NCBI RefSeq assembly: GCF_001279525.1
Contig: NZ_LGDY01000025.1
Coordinates: forward strand, 90,192-154,191
Length of the DNA stretch: 64,000 nucleotides
Source: Nocardia sp. NRRL S-836
Lineage (GTDB): Bacteria > Actinomycetota > Actinomycetes > Mycobacteriales > Pseudonocardiaceae
Direction of reading: 5' to 3'
In this document: piece after piece, positions 40,656 through 49,694 of the stretch
How positions within the stretch are numbered: the stretch's first letter is position 1
Layout of the letters: the number at the start of each line of letters is the position of its first letter
Translations under genes and position numbers: made by a program
The notes under the pieces: model-generated
The model's database searches: none
What the model was told of the DNA's origin: nothing
The model's input: the letters and a program-made list of their open reading frames with translations, nothing else

Positions 40656-41171
40656 CTAGTCGCCGTCGTGGAAGTCCGGCACGGTCGTCCCACCCGACTG
40701 CCAGTCGGGCCGGATGACCGCGTAGCCGACGGAGTCGTGCCGGGTGCCGTCCGCGTCCGGCCACGCCCTGCGGTAGTGCGCTTCCTTGACGTACCCGCAC
40801 TGCCGCAGGACGCGGCGCATCGCCACGTTGTCCTGCCTGGTCGTGGCCTCGATCCGCTCGACGTGGGCCAGCTCGGTGAAGACCTTGTCGGTGAGCCAGC
40901 GCACCGCGGCGCGGCCGAGGCCCCTGCCGCGGTGCCGCCCGCTGATCCGCAGGTCGAACATCGGCGTCTCGTCACCCAGGTCGAACAGCCGGACGACGCC
41001 GGCCCGCACGCCGCCGACCTCGATCCAGTACGTGTCGTCGTAGTGGCCGTCCCGCACGCGGTCGAGCACTCCGGCGCGGTCCACGGTGGCGTTCGCGTGG
41101 AACGGCCACGGCTCGCCGGCGAGGAAGTCGGCCAGTGCCTCCGCCTCGCCGGCGTCGAACCGCCGGAACAA
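40656..41171 (-). CDS. GNAT family acetyltransferase (RimJ/RimL-like)
   Basis: A 171-residue GNAT. The acetyl-CoA site is FDLRISGRHRGRGLGRAAVRWLTDKVF, and the RimJ-type motif B is ATTRQDNVAMRRVLRQCGYVKEAHYR. The start TTG 41171 lies directly after the stop of the topoisomerase A-subunit gene (TAG 41175-41173), so it is expressed from that transcript if at all. The substrate is unknown; the group includes N-terminal protein and antibiotic acetyltransferases. Confidence 0.88.
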   Translation of the reverse strand: MFRRFDAGEAEALADFLAGEPWPFHANATVDRAGVLDRVRDGHYDDTYWIEVGGVRAGVVRLFDLGDETPMFDLRISGRHRGRGLGRAAVRWLTDKVFTELAHVERIEATTRQDNVAMRRVLRQCGYVKEAHYRRAWPDADGTRHDSVGYAVIRPDWQSGGTTVPDFHDGD

Positions 41172-41172
41172 G

Positions 41173-43653
41173 CTAGTCCCTCTCGATCAGGTGGCCCACC
41201 ACGTCCGGGCCGGGATGCGTGTGACCCGACCCGTCACGGCGCGGGTCGACGGCGGGCAGCTCGACCGGCGTGCCCTTGTCGTCCGCACCGGCCGGCCGGG
41301 AACCGATCCACGCCAGCACCAGGTGCGTCTCGCCCTTGAGGAACCGCTGCGACCGCACACCACCGGTCGCGCGCCCCTTGGCCGGGTACTCCGAGAACGG
41401 CGTGACCTTGACGCTCTGCCCGCTGGAGGTGACCACCATCGGCTCGCCGTGCGCGTCGTCGCCGGTCTTGATGGCACCGAAGAACACCACGTACGCGTCA
41501 CCGCTGAGGTTGATGCCCGCCATGCCGCCGCCCTTGAGGCCCTGCGGCCGCACCAGCTTCGCGTCGTAGCGCAGCAACGACGAGTCCGAGCTGATGAACG
41601 CGAGCGTCTCCGTGCCGTCGTCCAGCCAGGTCGCGCCCACGACCTCGTCGCCGTCCTTGAGCGTGATGACCTCGAACTCGTCCGACCGCACCGGCCACTC
41701 CGGCGCACACACCTTGACCGTGCCGAGCTTCGTGCCGAGCGCGATGCCCGGCGAGTCCTTCGGGTCGAGCGGTGCGATGCCGACGACCTTCTCGCCCTTC
41801 TGCAGCGGCACCAGCTCGCTGGCCGCCATGCCACCGCGCAGGCTGACCGTGCCGCTCTGCTCCGGCAGCACCGGCAGCGGCAGCACGTCGGTCTTGAACG
41901 CCCGGCCCAGGTTCGTGATCAGCACGACCTGCCCGCGCGCCGTGGAGTGCACCACCGCGGACACCGCGTCGTGCTTCACCCGGCCCGCACGCCGCTTGCC
42001 CTCCGACGCCTCCTCCGACTCCGCCGCGGTGCGCGCGACGAGCCCGGTGGCGCTCAGGACGACCTGGCACGGGTCGTCCGCGACCTCCAGCGGCCCGGCC
42101 GGCTTCGACGCCGCCAGCACCTCCTTGAGGTCACCGTCGATGAGGCTCGTCCTGCGCTCGCCGCCCAGCTCCTTGGCCACGGCCGCCAGCTCGCTCGACA
42201 CGAGCTTCTTCAGGACGCCCTCGTCCTCCAGGATCGCCGTCAGCTCCGCGATCTCCCTGGAGAGCTTCTCCTGCTCGCCCTCCAGCTCGATCTTGTCGTA
42301 CCGGGTGAGGCGGCGCAGCGGCGTGTCGAGGATGTAGGACGCCTGGATCTCCGACAGCTTGAACTGCTTCATCAGGCCGTCCTTGGCGGCAGCGGCGTTC
42401 TCACTGCCCCGGATCAGCTTGATGACCTTGTCGATGTCGAGCAGCGCCTTGAGCAGGCCCTCGACCAGGTGCAACCGCTCCTCGCGCTTGCGCCTGCGGA
42501 ACTTCGTGCGCCGCGTGACGACCTCGTAGCGGTGCTTGAGGAAGACCTCCAGCAGCTCCTTGAGCCCGAGCGTCTGCGGCTGCCCGTCGACCAGCACCAG
42601 GTTGTTGATGCCGAACGACTGCTCCATCGGCGTCAACCGGTACAGGTCCGCCAGCAACGCCTGCGGGTTCACCCCGACCTTGCACTCGATGACGAGCCGG
42701 ATGCCGTTCTCGCGGTCGGTGAGGTCCTTGACGTCCGCGATGCCGGTGAGCCGCTTCGACTTGTTGACCTCGTCGGTGATCTTCTCGACGATCCGCTCGG
42801 CCCCCACGCCGTACGGCAGCTGCGTGACCGTGATCGCCTGCCGCCCCCTGCTGCCCTCCAGCAGCCCGATCTCGACCTTGGCCCGCATCCTGACCACGCC
42901 GCGCCCGGTCTCGTAGGCCTTGCGGACCTCGTCGAGCCCCAGCAGCATGCCGCCGGTCGGCAGGTCGGGACCGGGCACGAACTCCATGAGCTTGTCGAGG
43001 CTCGCGTCCGGGTGCGAGATCAGCCACCGCGCCGCCCCGACGACCTCGCGCAGGTTGTGCGGGATCATGTTCGTCGCCATGCCGACCGCGATGCCGGACG
43101 TGCCGTTGACCAGCAGGTTCGGGAACGCCGCCGGAAGCACCGACGGCTCTTCGAGCGACCCGTCGTAGTTCGGCCGGAAGTCGACGGTCTCCTCGTTGAG
43201 CTCACCGACGAGCTGCATGGCCACCGGCGACATGCGGCACTCGGTGTACCGCGCGGCCGCGGGCCCGTCGTCGGGCGACCCGAAGTTGCCGTGCCCGTCG
43301 ATGAGCGGCTCGTTGAGGCTGAAGTCCTGCGCGAGCCGGACCAACGCGTCGTAGATCGCCGTGTCACCGTGCGGGTGGTACTTGCCCATGCAGTCGCCCG
43401 TCACACGCGCCGACTTCACGTACGCGTGGTTCGGCCGGTACCCCTGCTCGTGCATCGAGTAGAGGATCCGCCGGTGCACCGGCTTGAGCCCGTCCCGCGC
43501 GTCCGGCAACGCCCGCGAGTGGATGACCGAGTACGCGTACTCCAGGTACGAGTCCTCGATCTCGGTCTTCAGCGAGTTGTCGAGCACCGTCGCGCCGGCC
43601 CGGTCGAACGCGGCGGGGTCGACCTTGGTCGTGGATCCCTTGCGGCGTGCCAT
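41173..43653 (-). CDS. parC: Type IIA topoisomerase A subunit (topoisomerase IV-like)
   Basis: The 826-residue protein has the GyrA/ParC N-terminal domain: DGLKPVHRRILYSMHEQGY, KYHPHGDTAIYDALVRLAQDFSL, and the catalytic Tyr136 in AARYTECRMS. The tower and coiled-coil gate follow (LLKALLDIDKVIKLIRGSENA), then beta-pinwheel blades (GQVVLITNLGRAFKTDVLPLP). I do not see the QRRGGKG GyrA-box needed for negative supercoiling, so this is decatenase (topo IV)-like rather than gyrase. The B subunit lies 367 bases upstream on the same strand. The C-terminus is extended by a short Asp/His-rich tail (DPRRDGSGHTHPGPD). Confidence 0.92.
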   Translation of the reverse strand: MARRKGSTTKVDPAAFDRAGATVLDNSLKTEIEDSYLEYAYSVIHSRALPDARDGLKPVHRRILYSMHEQGYRPNHAYVKSARVTGDCMGKYHPHGDTAIYDALVRLAQDFSLNEPLIDGHGNFGSPDDGPAAARYTECRMSPVAMQLVGELNEETVDFRPNYDGSLEEPSVLPAAFPNLLVNGTSGIAVGMATNMIPHNLREVVGAARWLISHPDASLDKLMEFVPGPDLPTGGMLLGLDEVRKAYETGRGVVRMRAKVEIGLLEGSRGRQAITVTQLPYGVGAERIVEKITDEVNKSKRLTGIADVKDLTDRENGIRLVIECKVGVNPQALLADLYRLTPMEQSFGINNLVLVDGQPQTLGLKELLEVFLKHRYEVVTRRTKFRRRKREERLHLVEGLLKALLDIDKVIKLIRGSENAAAAKDGLMKQFKLSEIQASYILDTPLRRLTRYDKIELEGEQEKLSREIAELTAILEDEGVLKKLVSSELAAVAKELGGERRTSLIDGDLKEVLAASKPAGPLEVADDPCQVVLSATGLVARTAAESEEASEGKRRAGRVKHDAVSAVVHSTARGQVVLITNLGRAFKTDVLPLPVLPEQSGTVSLRGGMAASELVPLQKGEKVVGIAPLDPKDSPGIALGTKLGTVKVCAPEWPVRSDEFEVITLKDGDEVVGATWLDDGTETLAFISSDSSLLRYDAKLVRPQGLKGGGMAGINLSGDAYVVFFGAIKTGDDAHGEPMVVTSSGQSVKVTPFSEYPAKGRATGGVRSQRFLKGETHLVLAWIGSRPAGADDKGTPVELPAVDPRRDGSGHTHPGPDVVGHLIERD

Positions 43654-44020
43654 GAGTCTTGTTGCTCTTTCTCAGCAGGAGGTGGTTCGGAGGTCTGTGG
43701 TGCGCCGGTGTCCGGCGGCGGTGCGCTGGTCCGGGGGCCGGGCGAGTCGGCTCGGCAACGCCGGGGCGGTGCGGAGGCCCGGTGGACGCGCGAGCCGCGG
43801 GAAGGCGCGGGCGGCCGGGCCACGCACGGCGCGGGCCGGCTGTCCGGGCGTGTGGCAACCGCTCGACGCCCGATCAGCCACACCCGCCCCCGTGCGACGG
43901 CCGACCAGCCCCGGCTCAACCTCCACCGGGCCCCACGGCCGTGCCGCGGCGGACACCGCGCGTGTCACTTGCGTTGTCACAGCTCGATGTCCTCCTTCCA
44001 CGAGCGACGAGCCGGGTGCC
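43654..44020. other. 367-bp spacer between topoisomerase subunit genes; no gene seen
   Basis: Both neighbours read leftward, so this is the 5' region of the A-subunit gene. It is very GC-rich, and long open frames on both strands are compositional. GAAAGAG lies about eleven bases before ATG 43653 as a possible ribosome site. I see no convincing promoter, hairpin or RNA gene. Confidence 0.5.
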
Positions 44021-46072
44021 CTACAGGTCGATCGCCGCCTGGTCGACCCGCGCGGCCGACTCGACGAGCCAGTTGCGGCGCGGTTCGACCTTCTCGCCCA
44101 TCAGCAGTTCCAGCGCGATCTCGGCGGCCTCGACGTCGTCCATCGTGATGCGGCGGACCGCCCGGGTCGCGGGGTTCATCGTGGTCTCCCACAGCTCGTC
44201 CGCGTCCATCTCGCCGAGCCCCTTGAACCGCGGCACCGGCGTCACGACCTGCTTGCCGGCCTTCTCCAGCTGCGCGACCTTCTGCTCCATCTGGCGCTGG
44301 GTGAAGGTGAAGTGCGTCTCGGGGTTGCGGCCGCGGGTCATGACCTTGTGCAACGGCGGCATGGCCGCGTAGAGCCGGCCGCTCTCGATGACCGGGCGCA
44401 TGTACTTGGCGAACAACGTGATCAGCAACGTCCGGATGTGGCTGCCGTCGACGTCCGCGTCGGCCATCAGGATCACGCGGCCGTAGCGCATCTGCGCGAT
44501 GTCGAACGTGCGGCCGGTGCCGGCGCCCAGTACCTGGACGATGGAGGCGATCTCGGCGTTGCGCAGCGTGTCGGCGAGCGAGGCCTTCTGGACGTTGAGG
44601 ATCTTGCCGCGCAACGGGAGCAGCGCCTGGTACTCGGACACGCGGGCCATGCGCGCCGAGCCGAGTGCGCTGTCGCCTTCCACGAGGAACAGCTCCGACC
44701 GCGACACACCTGTCGTCCGGCAGTCGACCAGCTTCGCGGGCATCGCCGCGCCCTCCAGCGCCGTCTTGCGGCGGGCGGCGTCCTTCTGCTGCTTCTGGGT
44801 CAGCCGGACGCGCGAGGCGTCGACGACCTTCTGCAGCACGGTCTTGGCCTCGACCTTGGTCTTGCGGTCCTCGGTCCAGGCCCGCACCTGCTGGTCGACG
44901 ATGCCCTGCAGCACCTTCGTGATGCCGGCGGTGGAGAGCTCGTCCTTGGTCTGCGAGGTGAACTGGGGTTCGGGGATGCGCACGTGGACGACGGCGGTCA
45001 TGCCTTCGAGGACGTCGTCCAGGGTGGGCGGGTCCTCCTTGGGCTTGAGCAGGCCGCGGGTCTTGGAGATGGCGTCCTGGACGGCCTTCAGCACGGCGCG
45101 GTCGAAGCCACGGCGGTGGGTGCCGCCGTGGACGTTGCGGATGGTGTTGGTGAAGCACTCGACGGTGCGTTCGTAGCCGGTGCCCCAGCGCAGGGCGACC
45201 TCGACCTCGGCTTGACGCTCCACTTTGGACCGCATCACGCCGTTCTCGTCGGCGGCGTTCTCGTAGTAGGTGCCGGAGCCGGTGATCACGAGGGTGCCGG
45301 AGACGGCGCGGTCGCCGGACGGGGCCAGGAAGTCGACCATGTCGGTCAGGCCGTTGGGGTAGTGGAAGACCTCTTCGGAGATGTTGTCTTCCAGCGCCGT
45401 GCGCAGCACGTAGGTGACGCCGGGCACGAGGAACGCGGTGTTGCGCAGCTTCGTCCGGACGGCCTCGACGTCGAGTGCGGCGCCGTTCTCGAAGTAGCGG
45501 GCGTCGTACCAGTAGCGGATCGAGGTGCCGGTGGACTCGGTGCGCTTCATCTTGCCGACGACGTTCAGGCCGGACTGGCGGGTGAACCTGGCCTTCGGGC
45601 CGGGGCCGTCGAACACACCGGGAACGCCGTGGGCGAACGACATCTCGTGCACCTTGCCGGCGCGGCGCACGGTGACGTCGAAGCGGTGGGAGAGGGCGTT
45701 GACGGCCGAGGCGCCGACGCCGTGCAGGCCGCCGGAGGTCTTGTAGCCGGAGCCGCCGAACTTGCCGCCCGCGTGGAGCTTGGTGAGGACGAGTTCCACA
45801 CCGGACAGACCGGACTTCGCGTGCACGTCGGTCGGGATGCCGCGGCCGTCGTCGTCGACCTGGACGCTGCCGTCGGCGTGCAGGGTGACGGTGATCCGGG
45901 AGGCGTGGCCGGCCACGCCCTCGTCGGTGGAGTTGTCGACGATCTCGCTGAAGAGGTGGTTGATGCCCCGGCTGTCGGTGGACCCGATGTACATGCCTGG
46001 CCGCTTGCGGACGGCCTCCAGACCTTCGAGGTGCGTCAGGTCGTCGGCCCCGTACAGGGTCTCTGCGGTCAC
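44021..46072 (-). CDS. parE: Type IIA topoisomerase B subunit (topoisomerase IV-like)
   Basis: A 683-residue GyrB/ParE protein. The GHKL ATPase has EIVDNSTDEG (catalytic Glu and Asn), VDDDGRGIPTDVH and the lid GGKFGGSGYKTSGGLHGVGASAVNALS. The TOPRIM domain has ELFLVEGDSALGSAR with the metal Glu and VILMADADVDGSHIRTLL. The C-terminal tail ends QRQMEQKVAQ...GLGEMDADELWETTMNP. Start GTG 46072 follows GGGAGAAAT; longer in-frame readings upstream lack family similarity. It supplies ATP turnover for the A subunit encoded next and is probably a second, non-gyrase type II enzyme. Confidence 0.94.
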   Translation of the reverse strand: MTAETLYGADDLTHLEGLEAVRKRPGMYIGSTDSRGINHLFSEIVDNSTDEGVAGHASRITVTLHADGSVQVDDDGRGIPTDVHAKSGLSGVELVLTKLHAGGKFGGSGYKTSGGLHGVGASAVNALSHRFDVTVRRAGKVHEMSFAHGVPGVFDGPGPKARFTRQSGLNVVGKMKRTESTGTSIRYWYDARYFENGAALDVEAVRTKLRNTAFLVPGVTYVLRTALEDNISEEVFHYPNGLTDMVDFLAPSGDRAVSGTLVITGSGTYYENAADENGVMRSKVERQAEVEVALRWGTGYERTVECFTNTIRNVHGGTHRRGFDRAVLKAVQDAISKTRGLLKPKEDPPTLDDVLEGMTAVVHVRIPEPQFTSQTKDELSTAGITKVLQGIVDQQVRAWTEDRKTKVEAKTVLQKVVDASRVRLTQKQQKDAARRKTALEGAAMPAKLVDCRTTGVSRSELFLVEGDSALGSARMARVSEYQALLPLRGKILNVQKASLADTLRNAEIASIVQVLGAGTGRTFDIAQMRYGRVILMADADVDGSHIRTLLITLFAKYMRPVIESGRLYAAMPPLHKVMTRGRNPETHFTFTQRQMEQKVAQLEKAGKQVVTPVPRFKGLGEMDADELWETTMNPATRAVRRITMDDVEAAEIALELLMGEKVEPRRNWLVESAARVDQAAIDL

Positions 46073-46516
46073 GGGTATTTCTCCCAGCTTGTGTGCGGAC
46101 TGCCAGCAGGGTATCCGCACGGTCGGACACTTTTTTGCATGCGGCCCGCCTCGGACGGCCAAACCGCCCTGGGTGGTGCGTCACATCGAGGCTCAAGCAC
46201 GCCGCGAGGACCCTCTGAGCTGCGAAAACACAACGCTTCAACCCAAACGAGAAGAAACTCGCGCATATCGCGCGCGCAAGCGCGTTCCGCAGGCCGGATA
46301 CCCGAGCACGTGCGGCCGCAACCCGGCATCCGGAGCTGCGCGGTTTCGGCGTCCTATGTGGACACGAGGACGGGCGGGAGGCAGGTCGGCGGCGCGCGGG
46401 CCCGAGGTTGCGCGCGAGACCGTTCCGAGACCTTCCCGAAACGGACCCGTGAACCGGGATGAACACCGGCACGTATGCCCCGGTGTCGGAACGGACGACC
46501 GGGACGGAGTGATCAC
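46073..46516. other. 444-bp region upstream of topoisomerase B gene; no intact gene
   Basis: The part next to the topoisomerase gene contains a T6 run (46131-46136) and presumably its leftward promoter (GATACCCT at about 46108-46101 on the minus strand is a weak -10). Further right there is an inverted repeat ACACCGG/CCGGTGT near 46462-46485. The region ends in the aminotransferase remnant. Nothing else is supported. Confidence 0.45.
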
Positions 46517-46762
46517 GTGCGGCACGGTGTGGACCCGGGTCTCTTCCAGCAGACCGCGCACAGCCCGTCCTACTTCGAGCTGGCGCGCACCGGCGTGGGA
46601 GAGCCGGAGGCGTCCATCCGGCCCAACGTGGTCGTGGTGAAGAGCCTCGGCAAGAACTTCGGGCCGCACGGCATCCGGTTCGGCCACCTGGTCGCGAACC
46701 CAGGGTGGACCGACCACCCGAGTCACTCCGGCGAACCGTCGCCGCTGAAGCACAGCGCCTAG
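46517..46762 (+). pseudogene. Fragment of a PLP-dependent aminotransferase (class I/II)
   Basis: An 82-codon frame contains SYFELARTGVGEPEAS, RPNVVVVKSLGKNFG and HGIRFGHLVANP. These match, without a break, the segment around the PLP lysine of histidinol-phosphate/threonine-phosphate-type aminotransferases (NVVVVKSLGKNFGLHGIRFGYLVANP-like). The Lys in SLGKN would be the PLP ligand. Everything before (about 200 residues) and after (about 120) is missing, and the frame ends in an unrelated Pro/Ser/His tail. It is a decayed remnant, not a functional enzyme. It lies 44 bases before the DUF4331 gene. Confidence 0.75.
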
Positions 46763-46806
46763 CCCCTTCGGGCGTCGAACTCATTTCTCCGAAAGGTTGC
46801 CCAGAG

Positions 46807-48405
46807 ATGTCATCACCGCACGTCCTCAGCGGTCGGCGCGGCCAGGTGGCTGCGGCCGCGCTGGTGGCGGCCACACTGCTCAACGCGGCGTTGTTCGGCG
46901 GCACCAACGCCACGGCGTCCTCGCACCGCGAGGCACCGCTGATCGCGGGTGACCCGGCCGTGGACAACACGGACCTGTACGCGTTCGTCAGCCCGGACCA
47001 CAAGGACACCGTCACGCTGATCGGCAACTGGTCGCCGTTCCAGGAGCCCAACGGTGGTCCGAACTTCTTCCCGTGGGCCACGGACGCGCAGTACGACCTC
47101 AACATCGACAACGACGGCGACGCGAAAGCCGACGTGGTGCTGCGCTGGCAGTTCCACAACGACGACCGCCGCAAGAACAACACGTTCCTCTACACCAACG
47201 GCGTGGTCGACTCGCTGGACGACGAGAACCTGCTGTTCCGCCAGCGCTACGACATCGAGGCGATCTACGAGAACGGCCAGAAGGTCAAGCTCGTCAACGA
47301 CGCCCCGGTCGCGCCGTCACCGAACGGCGCGGCGTCGATGCCGGACTTCAAGAAGCTGCGCGACCAGGCGACCGTGCAGATCCCCGGTGGCGGCAAGGTC
47401 TACGTCGGTCCGTCGGAGGACTCTTTCTTCCTGGACCTGCGGGTGTTCGACCTGCTCTACGGCGGCAACCTGAGCGAGGTCGGGCAGGACACGCTGCGCG
47501 GCTACAACGTCAACACGATCGCGATCCAGCTGCCCAAGCACGCGCTGGCGTTGAAGAACGACGTGCACCGCAACCCGAACATCGGCGTCTGGAGCACGAC
47601 GCAGCGCCGCACGATGAAGCTCTCGCCGGGCAAGGCGGAGGCGGTCGGTGACTTCGTGCAGGTCTCACGGCTGGGCAACCCGCTGGTCAACGAGGTCGTG
47701 GCACCCGCGGGCCTCAAGGACGCGTTCAACGGCCTGCGCCCCGACCAGGACGCCGGCGTGAAGGAGCTGGTCGACCGGGTGGTGAACCCGGAGCTGCCGA
47801 AGCTGGTCGAGGCGATCTACAAGATCCCGGCGCCGAAGGGCCAGCGCGACGACCTGGCGGAGATCTTCCTGACCGGTGTCACGAAGAAGCTCGGCGGGCA
47901 GATCGACGCCGACCTGAACTCGCAGATCAACAACGCCGACGTGGACCCGAAGCGGTTCCGGCCCTCGGAGATGCTGCGGCTGAACATGATGATCGACCCG
48001 AACCCCAACCCGAACCGGCTGGGCCTGCTCGCCGGTGACACGCAGGGCTTCCCGAACGGCCGCCGGCTCACCGACGACGTGGTGGACATCGGCCTGCAGG
48101 CGTTCGAGGGCGCGGCGGCCTCCGGCAAGCTCGTGGAGGCACTCGCGGCCGGTGACAAGGTCGACCAGAACGACCAGCCGTTCGAGGCGAGCTTCCCGTA
48201 CGTGGCACTGCCCCGCAACGGCACGGCCGTCAACGCCTCCGGCACCACCGCCGAGGTCGCGGTCAACCCGGTCGGCAAGATCGGCAGCCTCGACCCGATG
48301 GCGATGACCACCGCGGTCGGCTCGGCACTGGTGTTCGGCGCCGGCTTCTTCCTGTGGCGCAAGCGCCAGGCCCACATCCGCAAGTACGGGTCGCACTCGA
48401 GGTGA
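46807..48405 (+). CDS. Secreted DUF4331 protein
   Basis: A 532-residue DUF4331 protein. After a signal sequence (LVAATLLNAALFGGTNATA) comes the family hallmark SSHREAPLIAGDPAVDNTDLYAFVSPD, then YDLNIDNDGDAKADVVLRWQF and many beta strands. The C-terminus has a single TM segment (AVGSALVFGAGFFLW) and a basic tail, so it is anchored with the bulk outside. The biochemical role of DUF4331 is unknown. It is tied by a GTGA overlap to a TPR gene and then a NicO-type transporter, a recurrent actinobacterial trio suggestive of extracytoplasmic metal or redox handling. Confidence 0.93.
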   Translation: MSSPHVLSGRRGQVAAAALVAATLLNAALFGGTNATASSHREAPLIAGDPAVDNTDLYAFVSPDHKDTVTLIGNWSPFQEPNGGPNFFPWATDAQYDLNIDNDGDAKADVVLRWQFHNDDRRKNNTFLYTNGVVDSLDDENLLFRQRYDIEAIYENGQKVKLVNDAPVAPSPNGAASMPDFKKLRDQATVQIPGGGKVYVGPSEDSFFLDLRVFDLLYGGNLSEVGQDTLRGYNVNTIAIQLPKHALALKNDVHRNPNIGVWSTTQRRTMKLSPGKAEAVGDFVQVSRLGNPLVNEVVAPAGLKDAFNGLRPDQDAGVKELVDRVVNPELPKLVEAIYKIPAPKGQRDDLAEIFLTGVTKKLGGQIDADLNSQINNADVDPKRFRPSEMLRLNMMIDPNPNPNRLGLLAGDTQGFPNGRRLTDDVVDIGLQAFEGAAASGKLVEALAAGDKVDQNDQPFEASFPYVALPRNGTAVNASGTTAEVAVNPVGKIGSLDPMAMTTAVGSALVFGAGFFLWRKRQAHIRKYGSHSR

Positions 48406-49694
48406 AGTACCAGCAGCGGCAGGCCGTCGCGGTGGGTCTCCTGGTCACCGCGGCGCTTGTCCACCTTGCCGCCCCCGGTCCTGCCGACAGCAGGGCCGGG
48501 GGCGCGCCCCCTGTTCCCGTGGTGGCGCAGCAGAACGAGATGCACCGCGTGGTGCACCAGCTGCAGCAGCGCCTGCACCGGGTGCCCGACGACACCTCGT
48601 CGTGGGCGCGGCTCGGTGCGTCCTATGTGGAGTTGGCCAGGGTCACGGCCGACCCGTCGTACTACGCGAAGGCCGAGGGCGCGTTGCGCAACGCGGGCGA
48701 CACGGGCCTGGCCGCCGTCGGCATGGGCACGCTGGCCAACGCCCGCCACGACTTTCACACGGCCCGCGACCAGGCCAGGAAGGCCATCGCCGCGATGCCC
48801 GGCTCCGCCGAGGCGTACGGCGTGCTGGCCGACGCGTTGACGCAGCTCGGCGACGACGCGGGCGCGCAGGACGCGGTGCAGAAGATGCTGGACCTCAAAC
48901 CGGGCACGGCGTCGTTCGCCCGCGCCTCCTTCCACCTGGAGCTCCACGGCGACGTCGACGGCGCCCGCGCCGCGATGACCCGCGCGCTGACCGCGGCCGC
49001 GACGCCCGAGGAGATCGCTTTCTGCCGGTACCGGCTGGGCGAGCTCGCGTTCGACCACAACCGGCTCGACGAAGCCGCTCAGCACTACGAGCAGGGTCTG
49101 GCGGCGAGAGGAGACGACATGACCCTCACCCAGGGCAAGGCGAAGGTCGCGGCGGCACGGGGCGAGGTCCCGGTCGCGATCGAGGACTACCGCAGGCTCG
49201 TGGCGCGCGCTCCCCTGCCCCAGTACCTGCAGGAGTACGCGGAGCTGCTGGAGGCCGCCGGCCGCGGCGGCGAGGCGGCCAGGCAGTACGAGGTGCTGTC
49301 GGAGCAGCAGCGGTTGATGGAGTCGCAGGGCGCCTCCGACGACCTCGCCGCGGCGCTCGTGGCGGCGGACCGCGGTGACGGCGTGCAGGCGTTGCGCCGG
49401 GCCGAGACCGAGTGGAGCAAGCGGCAGAGCGTGTTCGTCGCCGACGCGATGGCGTGGGCGCTGCACGTGAGCGGACGGGACGCCGAAGCGTTGACCTACT
49501 CCGACCGGGCCGCCTCGCTGGGCTGGCAGAACGCGACGTTCTCCTACCACCGCGGGATGATCCTGGCCGCGCTCGGCCGGGTCGCCGAGGCGCAGGAGGC
49601 GCTGGTGCACGCGTTGCGGCTGAACGCGAACTTCTCGCCGTTGCAGGCGCTGAAGGCGGGCCGCAAGCTCGCCGAGCTGCGGGGCGGCCGGTGA
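48402..49694 (+). CDS. Exported TPR-repeat protein
   Basis: A 430-residue protein from GTG 48402. A hydrophobic N-terminal segment (AVAVGLLVTAALVHLAAPG) is followed by at least eight TPR-like helix pairs, for example SWARLGASYVELARVTADPSYYAKAEGALR, AEAYGVLADALTQLGDDAGAQDAVQKML and ATFSYHRGMILAALGRVAEAQEALVHALRL. It should be a scaffold facing the outside, probably linking the DUF4331 protein and the NicO transporter encoded on either side. Both junctions are four-base overlaps. No catalytic motif is present. Confidence 0.9.
   Translation: MKYQQRQAVAVGLLVTAALVHLAAPGPADSRAGGAPPVPVVAQQNEMHRVVHQLQQRLHRVPDDTSSWARLGASYVELARVTADPSYYAKAEGALRNAGDTGLAAVGMGTLANARHDFHTARDQARKAIAAMPGSAEAYGVLADALTQLGDDAGAQDAVQKMLDLKPGTASFARASFHLELHGDVDGARAAMTRALTAAATPEEIAFCRYRLGELAFDHNRLDEAAQHYEQGLAARGDDMTLTQGKAKVAAARGEVPVAIEDYRRLVARAPLPQYLQEYAELLEAAGRGGEAARQYEVLSEQQRLMESQGASDDLAAALVAADRGDGVQALRRAETEWSKRQSVFVADAMAWALHVSGRDAEALTYSDRAASLGWQNATFSYHRGMILAALGRVAEAQEALVHALRLNANFSPLQALKAGRKLAELRGGR

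Noticed and set aside
41086..44148. Rightward open frame of about 1020 codons over the topoisomerase A gene
   Set aside because: Mirror-frame composition (Arg, His, Leu, Val repeats) and no domains; the opposite strand encodes a full-length ParC-like protein.
43484..46462. Rightward open frame of about 990 codons over the topoisomerase B gene
   Set aside because: Shadow of the ParE-like gene; low-complexity Gly/Val/Leu composition and no recognisable motif.
46462..46485. ACACCGG/CCGGTGT hairpin as a riboswitch or terminator
   Set aside because: The stem is only seven base pairs, there is no conserved aptamer sequence and no gene placed to use it.
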